Shown one piece after another: positions 33,865 through 44,300 of a DNA stretch of 64,000 nt. The notes below the pieces were generated by a model. The model ran no database searches. It had not been told where the DNA came from and saw only the letters and a program-made list of their open reading frames with translations. This DNA is from Ephemerocybe angulata. Lineage: Eukaryota; Basidiomycota; Agaricomycetes; Agaricales; Psathyrellaceae. The stretch is taken from NCBI GenBank assembly GCA_013368325.1, contig JAACJK010000008.1, positions 434,001 through 498,000 on the forward strand, read 5' to 3'. Every line of letters begins with the position of its first letter. Positions within the stretch are counted from its first letter, which is position 1. A program made the translations under genes and the position numbers.

Positions 33865-34267
33865 ATGAAAGTCAAAGTAATGCACTGGCATGCAGTCGCA
33901 TCTTGGCGGTGGGACACAGGCAAAGAGGAAGAGGAAGATGAGGAAGCCGATATCTGTGGCATCTGTCGCGCCGAATTCGAAGCTTGCTGCCCACTTTGCA
34001 AGACACCTGGAGATGACTGCCCATTAAGTACGCCCTCACAAATTTTTATCAAGCTATGAAACCGACGGATGTGACCCTAGTCTATGGAGAGTGTTCTCAT
34101 GTATTTCACATGCACTGCATGCTGAAGTGGCTCGAGAGGCCGTCCTCAAAGCAACAATGTCCCATGGACCGGAGGGAGTGGAGTAAGTACTACTTAACTG
34201 GGACTTAAGCCTGTCTGGAGAGCAATTTAACGATATTGGCTCAGAGGTCGCTGGCAGCGACACATAA
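33865..34267 (+). CDS. APC11: Anaphase-promoting complex subunit 11, RING-H2 (arm A copy)
   Basis: Exons 33865-34027, 34081-34182 and 34245-34267 join (introns 53 and 62 nt) to a 95-residue protein starting MKVKVMHWHAVASWRWD. APC11 is the catalytic RING subunit of the anaphase-promoting complex and works with the cullin-like APC2 to ubiquitinate mitotic cyclins and securin. Family marks are HAVA.WRWD, CGICR, CPLCKTPGDDCPL and GECSHVFHMHC. Zinc ligands read C31, C34, C42, C45, C59, H61, H64, C67, C81, with Asp84 (CPMD) where most APC11 proteins have Cys. The last position is Asp in the relative RBX1 (CPLDNREW), so it can bind zinc; but GDDCPL and overall length favour APC11 over RBX1. An acidic insert (residues 21-29) is unusual. 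The frame upstream of this ATG (from 33802) opens at a codon other than ATG and is not used. Confidence 0.85.
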
Positions 34268-35315
34268 ATGAAATTGACGATGACTTCATTTGGTCATTCG
34301 CTGCTCCGAAAGAGTCCTCCCAAGACTGAGACGATAACAACAATGTACTCATTTGATCTGACCACAGTATGACCATTAGCCCTTTTGAATAACACCCTGG
34401 ATAGAAACACAGGCATTGGCCTCCTGAGTCCGCGAACAGAGGACGCGAGAAACATGGCTTGAGATTGCCACACGCTAACCTGAGTCTACCACGATGTCGG
34501 GATTGGGCGGGCTATTCGTATTCTAGAAGTAAGCGTTGTGAGCAAACAGAGGCAGAAAGGTGGTGGTGAGGTTAGGTATTACCTATCTTTCTGTAGATCC
34601 TGGGTCGGAATGAAGAACAGATTAGGGCAAATTCTATAATTCAAGAGCAAGATTTCTTCATCTTGGGCGCTTAAACTTCCGTACTCTCGGGTATGACGGT
34701 GGCACCCTCAGTGGATTCTCGCATCTATGACTCGACGTATCGGAAATTATTATCCGTTGTGTACCGCAAGCGACCATCTATGGAAATACAAGCGGCTTCT
34801 TGTGATGCTGACTGACCGCGAAACCCTCAACGAGAGCTATTCAGGGATACATCGTGAACTTCCCTTGGGCTCAGAGTAAATCCACATGCATACCAGGCTA
34901 CAAGAACACACCAGTGAGCTGAGCCTTACCTCTGGATTGTCTACTTTTATCAATTGACGGGAGCATAGTGTGATGACTACCTTCACACCAACCATCCGAA
35001 GCGCTTCGGTCGAGCAGAGGTACCCGTTGCCGCCAGCCAGTACGCAGCAGAAGCTCTGAAACTGGAGTAGTCAGTTCAGGGTCGGTGGCTGTCGGTGGCT
35101 GCTCGGGAACGTAAAACTCTTCGCGTATCAGTTTCGTCGTTTCAGAATATGCGGCTTGCCGCTTCTGCGACACGGCCAAGGAACGAGAAGCCTCGCGGTG
35201 CACGATAAGATGTCTTAAAGAGGCCCAGAAGAATAAAACGTCAGACATCGACAACCCATACTCACCTAAAAAGCCCTTCTCCACATATCGATTCGCTTGC
35301 AAGGCTTCACTGAGC
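34268..35315. other. Spacer between APC11 and the FAD oxidoreductase
   Basis: No gene supported. The same spacer is present, inverted and slightly diverged, at 56412-57293. The sequence around 34660-34680 (GGGCGCTTAAACTTCCGTAC) faintly resembles the F-box upstream motif. The minus-strand frame 34898-35470 is antisense to the start of the oxidoreductase. Confidence 0.45.
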
Positions 35316-37093
35316 ATGACGTCCTCCTTCACCGACATCATCAAAGGCGACGTGATTACTGTCGACCATCCGGAATACATCTCATCCCTAGCGCGTTGGG
35401 CCAAGAACGCAGAGCGTAAAGCTCGGGTTGTTGTCTTCGTGAAAGACGCCGACGATGTCTCCAGGTCCATTATCTACGCCAAAGAGAACAACCTGCAGAT
35501 CGCTATCCGTGGCGGAGGACACAACGCGGCCGGAGCCTCGTCTGCTGAAGATGGACTTGTGATTGACCTCAGTCGGTATCTACAGGGCGTCCGCGTCGAT
35601 GCGAAGGAGAAGCTCGCGTACGTCGGTGGAGGTGCGCTGTGGAAGCATGTCGATGCAGAAGCGATCAAGTATGGTTTAGCTACAGTCGGGGGAAAGGTCA
35701 ACCATGTCTGTATTCAAGTTCCTTTCAATGGGGATGACACAGAACTGATGTCAGCTTCCTCCTGTAAAGACTGGGGTTGGAGGGTAAGCAAAATCTTGGA
35801 CAAAGGTCTCTAGAGGAAGGAGAACGTTCGCTAACTGATCCTTCTTTGTGATAGACTCACAGTCGGGGGTGGCCATGGATACCTTAGCGATCGTCATGGC
35901 CTGACAATCGACAATCTTAAGCAGGTATGCTAAGGCTAACTAAATTTTTAAGCCTGCAGGCCCTCAGCCTTTCTATAGGTTACCATCGTCACAGCCAGCG
36001 GCGCTACTCTGACCGCGAACGAAAGCGAGAATGAAGATCTATTCTGGGCCGTGCGCGGAGGCGGGTCAAACTTTGGTGTTGTAACCGAGTTCGTGTTCCA
36101 GCTGCACCCCCAGCGGGCGACTGTCTTTGCCGGTGCCATTCTGTTCCCCGTCCAAAAGGCGAAGGAGCTCGTGGAGGCCACGACAAAATGGCTGGAGAAC
36201 ATTAAGGCAGATGAATCGATGACACAGGTATACGCTGTCGACGCTTCCGGTGAGTATACGAGCTCTGGGCATGGATTCGACTTGCGGAAGGCTGTTAACT
36301 GATATATGCAGGCAAACTACTCATCGCAGCCTTTGTGTTCTTCAACGGATCGGAGGAGGAAGGGAGGATGAAGTTCAAAAGCCTCTACGATATTGGTACG
36401 CTTCGATTCAAGATATCAAAAATTATTTACTGAGAAGATAACTTAGGCCCCGCTGTGGACCTTGCCAAAGAAATACCATACGAGGAGCTTAACGGCCTGA
36501 TGGGAACCGAACTCGACCATGGGAAATCCTACTACCTCAGCGGACTGTCCCAGAAGAAACCCTGCTATGAGGCCACGGTCGAGCTCATCCAAAAGCTATC
36601 TGAGTCCTCAAAAACTGGACTTAGGCCCGCGGTCGGGTTTGAGTACATGTCGCAGGCCAAAGTGAATTCAGTCCCCGTCTCGGCGACTGCGTTCCGTCGA
36701 CAACTTGCGTACAATATCCTCTGCAACATTCAGTGGGATGGGGAAGGCCCCGACCGGACAGATGAAGCACGTCTACTCGCACGAGAGATGACCGAAATTA
36801 TTCTTCGTGGGCAAGGAACTCTCAGCGAGGCGGAGAAGCAGGGGTACACAAACTATGGACACGGTAGGCCCCACCGAGTTTGAATAAATCCGTGTCACTT
36901 ACAGCTATTCCAACTCATAGACCTTTCCCTCCCCACCTCGCTTTCTATCGCACCCCACTTGGACCACCAAGGCCCCTCTTCTAAGGTTGAGAGGGCATTT
37001 ACAACCAACTATCCCAGGCTCCAACAAATCAAGAAGAAATACGATCCAGATGTTATCTTCAACAAGTGGTATCCCATCGAGCCTGCAGCGTAG
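35316..37093 (+). CDS. Berberine-bridge-like FAD oxidoreductase (arm A copy)
   Basis: Seven exons: 35316-35705, 35770-35783 (14 nt), 35855-35924, 35979-36249, 36312-36395, 36447-36863, 36921-37093, all with GT-AG introns; the joined frame codes for 472 residues. An FAD_binding_4 (PP-loop) domain occupies about residues 35-205, with the flavin-attaching His69 in IRGGGHNAAG, then VGGGHGYLS and FWAVRGGGSNFGVVTEF. The C-terminal BBE motif is YDPDVIFNKWYP. The second covalent-link Cys of plant enzymes is replaced (HTGVGGLTVGGG), so single-point flavin attachment is expected. Such enzymes oxidise sugars or secondary metabolites; the substrate is unknown. No signal peptide is evident. The 14-nt microexon is supported by its conservation in the arm B copy. 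Confidence 0.85.
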
Positions 37094-37493
37094 GGCGGTC
37101 TTTGCATGATAATGACCCGTAACACGCTATATAAACACGCTATATTATCATCCCCTTTGCCATCTTATAGCATTTGTTTTACGTGCAAATCAGAATCTGG
37201 TCTGATGGTCTCGACGCTAGGGCTCAGCGCCTAAATTAAGCGCTGATCGGGGTTGCCCATTCAACACCGGCTTCTTGTAAAGGGTTAGTACTAGTACCGG
37301 GTGGTCTACTAATTTTTGCACCACCGAGATGCTCAAAATGATGTTCAGATGCGGGCGAAAGCTGATATTGAACGCAGAAGAAAGCAAACTGAGAAACAAT
37401 CGAAACTTTAGAAACAGGTCTACGCCCTCCAAGCGCTGAGATATAGCTATTCGGATCATGAGCACTGAGGGAGAAGTCACGAATAAGCACAGG
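37094..37493. other. Convergent 3' region, oxidoreductase and CHAT fragment
   Basis: No gene. Part of the inverted duplication; its counterpart is about 54360-54623. Contains an imperfect palindrome AGCGCCTAAATTAAGCGCT near 37227. Confidence 0.45.
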
Positions 37494-38360
37494 TTAATAA
37501 CCAAAATGCACGTATGAAATCCAAGCAAGCAATGACTCCCCAGTGTCATCAAGCCTATGCCTCAGCTCTTGGGTGGCGTGGTGTATAGCACGGGCAGAAT
37601 TTGTCCCGTCAAAGCGATTCTCGCTCTCATCATCTGGACTGTTGGTGCTCCACAGATACTCATAGAAGTCTCTGGACACCTGAGGAGCATGTTGATCCAC
37701 GATCGACCACATTGTGGAAACCACCCTACGGTAGCCAGCGGCTAGCATTCCGGCAGCGAGATGGACCGCTTCATCCGGAAGTTTCTCCTCCCCCGTGCTT
37801 GTCTGACACGCCGAGAGAAATGCGAGATCCGCATTCTTGAGATTCCGCTGAATGATGGTGGCGAGATCTAGAGAACCGTTGTGGAGAAGGAACCGGCTCT
37901 GGAAAGGATCAGCGGCGTTTTGAGACGCGTGGCAAGCCAGGTGGATACTGCTAGGACCCCCGTTTATGCCCTGGGATCCCGGAGGCACTTCCGGACAAAA
38001 ATTTGGGATTTGGGAAACATGCCGGACCCCCTATTCCGGACAAAATTTGGCGTTTTGGCAAAATGGCTGGGAAAATTTCCCGGACATTTTGACCAAGATG
38101 TCGAAAATTTTAGCCTTTTAGAGGACGGGAAAAAATTGGGGAAAATATGATAAATGCGAAACAATTCTGAATATTTTGAAGACTAGGGGAAAATCGAAAA
38201 AAAGACCGAAACGCCGGAGGATTTTCCGGACATTTCCTCCCTTGAGCGGGAGGCATTTCCGGACAAAAGTCCCAAAACCTGCCTCCGGCATCTGGAGGGA
38301 TAAACGGGGGTCCTATACTGCTAAACTGCTCCATGTTCTCCAAACACTGGTTGACTTGAG
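37494..38360 (-). pseudogene. C-terminal fragment of a CHAT (caspase-like) protein
   Basis: On the minus strand the frame reads LENMEQFSS (about 38323-38360), is interrupted by a 362-bp MITE, then continues SIHLACHASQNAADPF, ADLAFLSACQTSTGEEKL and EAVHLAAGMLAAGYRRVV to the stop at 37494. The CHAT His (LACHA) and Cys (LSACQT) catalytic residues are both kept. CHAT proteases usually carry N-terminal TPRs; none is found upstream, so only the last 150 or so residues survive. The MITE inserted three codons before the His motif. Its arm B partner keeps only the final 45 residues. Confidence 0.8.
37953..38314. mobile_element. 362-bp MITE in the CHAT gene, 8-bp TSD
   Basis: Flanked by ATACTGCT (37945-37952 and 38315-38322). 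Terminal inverted repeats AGGACCCCCGTTTATG... and, inverted, AGGACCCCCGTTTATC... extend about 35 nt to GCCGGAGGCA with a few mismatches. It is non-coding and AT-rich inside, with repeated TTCCGGACA(A) blocks. Because 9 bp (ATACTGCTA) also fits, the TSD could be 8 or 9. Confidence 0.85.
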
Positions 38361-39432
38361 TGGGTCATCAAAGAGTGCGCGTACTTGGCTCACCTTTCGT
38401 CGTAGTCGCCGTGTCAGCTCGTGTGCGCCTTGGGTGAGCACTTGGCACTCGGGCCCCATTCACCTCCTCCGACACCGCCTATCCCAGAGGTACGTCGTCA
38501 TAATTGTCAAGTTTGACGCGCCCTTACGCCCCGGTCCTTGTCGTAGGCCGGCGGAAGTTGGGCAATGACCTCGGTCGCATTTTCCGGCGGGCGCTCGCTC
38601 TTCTATCGTCGTGGTAGGTGGTTGGTCGATGTCATCGCCGTCTGCCTGGGGTGTTAGGCTGCATTGTAACAGTGAGTAGATTCATCAACGGATGCGCGTG
38701 CTCAGCTCACGTCGCGCCCAGCTCTTACTCGCGCCGCCGATCCCCGTCCCAGACGCGTCCGAAACGTGTTGCTCTAGTCAGGGCCCTCGAGATCGTCGTC
38801 CCCGGGTGTCTGAAGAAAGTCCGAGCAGTCAGGTAAGCCGTCGTAATCGTTGATTTTGACGCGTACTCACTGCGATCGTAGGTCGGCGGCCATTGTTGCA
38901 ATCCGTCTGGCGCATTTTCGACGCGTCGCGACCCTGCATTCGCCGCATCTCGGTGGTCTCTGGTGTCCTTGGACTTGGGGTTTGTGAGTCGCATGCTGGA
39001 ATGCGTCGTTGCCATGTCGTCAGAGGTGGGTGTGTGCGCGCATCACTGACCAACGCAGATCCACTTTGCGAATGGCACTCGCTCGTAGTCGACGCACGAA
39101 AGGTAAGTCTGCCAGTCAAAGAATGCGATATCTGACTGACCTTTGAGGCTCGCAGTCGAGCCTCGCAGTCGTTGCGCACGCCGCCCGACCAGCGCCCCGA
39201 ATGCATCGCTGTCGTTCTGGAGCTCCATACCCGAGTCGGGGGAGGCTTCGTCGGAGGTGGGAGACTTCAAGACGACGGGTGAATTGGGAAGGTCGCAGAG
39301 GACGTGCTTTTGATCCGTCTCGTCTCCGAAAATAACAAAGTCAAACATCGACTGTGCCGCAATCAGGAACCACTGAGTGGCAAGGGGTTCGTTCATTCTC
39401 GACGACTCGGACCTGCCACCCCAAAACCCAGG
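38361..39432. other. Non-coding stretch of short exon-like blocks upstream of VPS4
   Basis: No intact gene. On the plus strand it shows repeated GTGAGY/GTAAGY...CTGAC...YAG patterns spaced 50-60 nt apart with 40-150 nt blocks between, none forming a long frame. A minus-strand frame (39043-39396, MNEPLATQWFLIAAQSMFDF) has protein-like composition but would start 37 nt from the VPS4 ATG. It may include the VPS4 leader. Confidence 0.4.
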
Positions 39433-41141
39433 ATGTCCAACAGCACCAGTCTTAACGTGAGCCACACCCCTCCTCCCAGCCTGCCCCTGGCATAAACTAA
39501 TCGCGTTCCGGTAGAAAGCCATTGAGATTGTGCAGCAGGCGATTGACGATGATAACAAAGGCAACTACGCCGACGCCTACAGGCAGTACCAGAACGCCCT
39601 GGACTTCTTCATGCACGCACTCAAATGTACGTTTGCTCTCTCCCCCTCTGAATCCGTGTAATGAACGTGATCCTGGAACTTGCTTCATTTGCATAGATGA
39701 GAAGAACGAAAAGAGCAAGGTGCTGATCAAGTCGAAGGTGGACGAGTACCTCAGTCGCGCGGAGACGCTGAAGGAGCACCTGGCGCAGTCGGAGAGGAAG
39801 GGCAAGAACGCGATTGCGACGGGGGCATCTGGGCCGGGAGGCAAGAAGTGAGTTAACCGTCGTAGGTGGCACCGACTCCCAAACACTGATCTCACCGGAC
39901 GCAGGAAGGACACCGAGGAAGACGACGACCAAGACCCCGAGACGAAGAAGCTGCGCGCAGGCCTTTCCGGGGCCATCCTCACCGAGAAGCCGAACGTGCA
40001 GTGGGACGACGTCGCCGGGCTCGACGCTGCGAAGAACTCGCTGAAGGAGGCTGTGATCCTCCCTATCAAGTTTCCCCATCTCTTTACTGGGAAACGCACG
40101 CCGTGGAAGGGCATCCTGCTGTATGGCCCGCCGGGGACGGGAAAGTCGTATCTCGCGAAGGCTGTTGCTACTGAGGCGAAGAGCACGTTCTTCAGCGTGA
40201 GCTCGTCGGATCTGGTTAGCAAGTGGCAGGGAGACTCCGAACGGTGCGTCCCCACATCTATATTATTGCATCCATCCGCCTGAGCTGTCCGACTCCATCT
40301 GACTATGTACGCACACGCATCATTAGATTGGTGAAACAGCTCTTCCAGCTTGCACGAGAACAGAAACCCTCTATCATCTTCATCGACGAGATCGACTCGC
40401 TGGCCGGATCGCGCAACGAATCAGAATCAGAAGGCTCCCGCCGCATCAAGACAGAGTTCCTCGTACAAATGAACGGCGTGGGCCACGACGACGCAGGCGT
40501 CCTCGTTCTCGGAGCGACGAACATCCCCTGGCAGCTCGACAACGCCATCAAACGACGGTACGCACATCTCCCCCCCTCTCCCTCTCCCTGCACATCGCAG
40601 AAACTCACTGTGTACTTTGCAAGATTCGAGAAGCGGATATACATCCCCCTCCCCAGCCGTGACGCACGGAAGCGGATGTTCCAAATCCACGTCGGCAACA
40701 CGCCGTGCCAGCTCGCAGACGAAGACTACAGCGTCCTCGCAGAGAAGACCGAGGGCTACAGCGGCAGCGACATCGCGATCGTCGTGCGCGACGCCCTCAT
40801 GCAGCCCGTGCGCAAGGTCATCGCCGCCACGCACTTCAAGCAGCTCTCCGACCCCGACAGCGGGGACGTGAAGTGGACGCCGTGCTCGCACGGGGACCCG
40901 AAGGCGGTGGAGAAGACGTGGACGGATATCGGCTCGGACGAGCTGCTGGAGCCGCCGTTGAAGCTGACGGACTTTTTGAAGAGTTTGGAGGCGACGCCGC
41001 CGACGGTGAATGAGAAGGATGTGAAGAAGCATCTGGAGTGGACTAGGGAAGCAGGTACGTCTTGACTAGTGTGACTCGGTGCACACACCTCCATTGCATT
41101 CGCCTGACTGATGGGTCCATCCAGGGAGCGACGGTGCATGA
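39433..41141 (+). CDS. VPS4: VPS4, ESCRT-III-disassembling AAA ATPase
   Basis: Seven exons (39433-39456, 39515-39626, 39697-39847, 39905-40243, 40327-40557, 40624-41054, 41125-41141) give 434 residues, the usual VPS4 length. An N-terminal MIT domain ([20 protein letters not shown]...) binds ESCRT-III tails. The AAA domain has Walker A GPPGTGKS (170-177), Walker B IIFIDEID (Asp229-Glu230) and the SRR finger region. The beta domain and C-terminal helix follow ([25 protein letters not shown]). It uses ATP to pull apart ESCRT-III in multivesicular-body sorting, cytokinesis and membrane repair. Exon 1 codes only eight residues; it is supported by phase and by the ATG context. CAND1 follows 221 nt downstream in the same direction. 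Confidence 0.95.
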
Positions 41142-41362
41142 TGCATGAGCCTGGACACTTTTACTGTACACTATCTATGTACTACCCATTGTTTTGCTAT
41201 AACTCTGTATATCAATTGCTGGATAAAAACGAAAGAATTTAGGGGCGCTCGACGCTCGACGCGTCGAAAACGCGTACGGATGTCACGTGTGTCCCATTTA
41301 ACAGCCCCAGTGGCGGAATTTAGTATTTACGCCCTTTCATCCCAAACCACCACGATATCAAG

Positions 41363-44300
41363 ATGACGAAGGGATATCTTATGAACAGTCTCATCGAAAA
41401 GGTATGCAAGGCCGCGTGCCCTCGTATAGCCAGTACTTACTCATCGTCCCTTTCAATTGCCGTGAACAGATGCAGTCCCCGGACCAGGACTTTCGGTGAG
41501 GACAATTGATAGATAGCCTTTCTGTTATCAAGATCGGCGGGCTGATCCTCTGCAGGTTCATGGGGCTGAACGACCTTATGACCGAGATCAAGCAGGATCC
41601 CAATTCCTTCCAGGGAGATGAGGCCGTCGAGAACAAGGTCCTGAACCAGGTTCTGGCGCTCGTCGAAGACAAGATTTCAGAAGTCAAGAATCAGGCTGTG
41701 AAATGGTGCGGCTCGCGTACAGTCAACGGTTTCCAATGTATGCTAATGGGCTGCGTAGCTTGGGACAGTTGATCAAGATTCTGCGACAGAGTCAGATGGA
41801 GTTGGTCGTCGATAAGCTCATCGACTTTTCGGGAGGCAAGGACGAGGAGCTGCGTGACATCTCTGGGCTTGGTGAGTTTCCAGCCCTTTTAGGCGCTGAA
41901 CTACGTATCTGAACTCTTTCTGTAGCTTTGAAGACTATCACTGCCGAGCTGCCACCCGATGGACGCATTGCTGCCAGCGCTTGCGCCAAGCTTACCCCAA
42001 AGCTCCTCGGGCAAATCGAAAACGTAAGCCCACACAAACGCCACAAAAAGTACATTTCTAACATCCAGAACAGCCCACAACCCCTCCAGAGACCCTCGTC
42101 GAATCTCTCTCCATCCTCTCCATCCTGATCAGCCGCTTCCCCAACCACCTCTCCAACGCCAACCTCTCGCCGCAGCCCCTCCGCGTCCTGCCGCCCCTCC
42201 TCCTGCACGCGCGCCCCGTCGTCCGGAAGCGCGCCATCCTCACCGTATCGCAGTTCATCCCCATCTCGCAGCCCGTGCTCTTCAACGACCTGCTGAACAA
42301 CATCATCCTGCCCAACCTCGCGGAGGGCGCGCAGATTGAGAAGCAGCGGACGACGGTGCAGCTCGTCGCGGCCGTGGGGCGCCACTCCCCAGGACAGATT
42401 GCGCCTGCGCTGGATACGATCGTGCCGAGTATTTTGAAGGCTATTCAGAGGGACGATGAGGAGCTGAGGGAGGGATCGCTGCAGGCGTTGGAGGCGCTTG
42501 TGTTGAGGTGCTCGTCGGAGGTCACGCCCTATCAGCAAGCTATCATCCAGGCAGGCGTTCAGTTCATCAAGTATGACCCTGTGAGTAGTGCATCACGGAA
42601 TAAGCGCTCGTTCTCTGAATCTTTGTTTTTAGAACTATGCTGCGGATGATGAAGATGAGGAGATGGCTGATGCCGACGATGAAGATGAGGAAGACGAAGA
42701 CGACCTCGACGACGAGTACGTCGCATCGTTTCTTTCCGCGGCTGAGCTCACACATGTTTTAGGTACTCTGACGACGAGGACACGTCCTACAAGATCCGTC
42801 GGTCCGCCACCAAGCTCCTCGCTGCCATCATCGGCACCCGACCCGAGCTCCTGACCGCCATCTACAAGGAAATCTCCCCCGTCCTCATTTCCAGATTCGG
42901 CGACCGCGAAGAGAACGTGCGCCTGGAAGTCTGGGCCACCTACATAACACTCCTCAAGCAAACGTCCGTGTACGGCGGCACTCCCCAAGTGAAATCCTCG
43001 TCCGACGATCTGAGCCCGCGCGGGAAGCGCAAGCGCGATACGGAGGAGGTCATGGACGTCGAGGAAAACGCGCACTCGCTCTTGAAGGCGCAGGTCCCGG
43101 CCCTGGCGAAGGCGCTTCTGAACCAGATCAAGTCGCCCAAGACCAGCCCCGCGGTCTTGCAGGCCGGGTTCGCGGTCTTGCACACCTTGCTTACTGTGCT
43201 GCCTGGATCGCTGGCGGCGCAGGTCCCGCAGATCATCACGATCTCCAAGTCGCTCTTGTCGCAAAACTCGTCTTCTTCGACTTCGGCTTTGCACCTCTCC
43301 TGCTTGTCCTTCCTCTCCCTGTTGTTTTCGACACACGCCCCGAGTTCGTTCGCGTCGTCGCTGTCGACTATCACGCCTGTGCTTTTGAAGCTGCTGCAGG
43401 AGAGGCACCCGAGGGTCGCCTCGGAGACCTTCCGCGTGTTCTCCTCGCTCCTCACCTCGCTCGCCCCGATCAAAGACGCCGACTGGGTCGAGGAGGTGTA
43501 CAACCAGGCATTGTCAAGGCTCAGCAACCACGACACCGACGCGGAGGTGCGCGCATGCGCCGAAGAGGTCATCGGGGACCTCTGGATCGCTGCGCCTGAT
43601 GTTATGAGGAGCAAGGACAGGAAGGAGTGGGAGTACATCTGTAGGAGCAGTGGGAAGACGGAGGGGGCGGTGAAGGTGGTGACGAAGGTGGCGCGGGAGG
43701 CGCCGGTGGGGGATGAGTGGGTTAGTGGGTGTACGGCGTGGTTGATTGGGTTGTTGCAGAAGAGTGGGAGGGCGGGGAAGGCGGAGGTGTTTGGGGCGCT
43801 TGAGGTGCTCGTAAAGAGGTTCGTTCGTCTCACATATATTGGCTTTAGTCTGGTTCTGATTCACTTTTTTGTGGCGTTGATAGTTATAAGGGTGCTGTGC
43901 CCTCTGACCTCCCCGCTGCCCTCGTGCCGCAAGTCCGGTCCTACATCTCAACCGCGGATATCGCTCTCCTCGCGCAAGCGCTCACCATCCTCTCCATCCT
44001 CCTCGAAAGCGCGCCCGCCACGGCCTTCCCGCAAGTCGAGCACGACCTCCTCGCCGAGATCTATAAGATCAGCCACTCGCCTCTGGTCTCGGGGCCTGCT
44101 TTAGATGCGTTGTTCCGCTTCTATGCGGCGCTGGTGAAGGCGGATAACCAGATTTCGAGCCATTTGGTTCCGAATCTTGTTGTGGCGTCGGAGAAGGCGC
44201 CTAAGGTGGAGAATAGTCCAAGCAATGTGGCGAGGTGTGTTGCGTGTGTTGTGAGGAATTCGCAGAGTGTTGCGGCGGGTGTTATTGCTGAGTATTCGAA

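Larger units (their letters stand above)
22142..37670 (+). repeat. Arm A of an inverted segmental duplication
   Basis: Arm A holds, in order, the 5' part of FB5 (-), FB6 (-), transposon insertions, APC11 (+), FAD oxidoreductase (+) and the end of a CHAT gene (-). The same order in reverse complement occurs at 54215-60632. Boundaries are read by eye: similarity ends within FB5 where the copy has TTTGAATTCC in place of TTTGAAGAAACG, and within the CHAT frame near 37670. Introns and intergenic spacers are also alike, so this is a DNA-level duplication. Confidence 0.85.

Noticed and set aside
33865..34267. RBX1/ROC1 identity for the RING protein
   Set aside because: The Asp ligand fits RBX1, but the CPLCKTPGDDCPL segment and HAVASWRWD start are APC11-type, and the RBX1 zinc-binding insert is missing.
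39043..39564. Minus-strand gene divergent from VPS4
   Set aside because: Protein-like in composition, but the putative ATG at 39396 is 37 nt from the VPS4 start, no exon continuation was found, and no family was recognised. Kept only as a remark.
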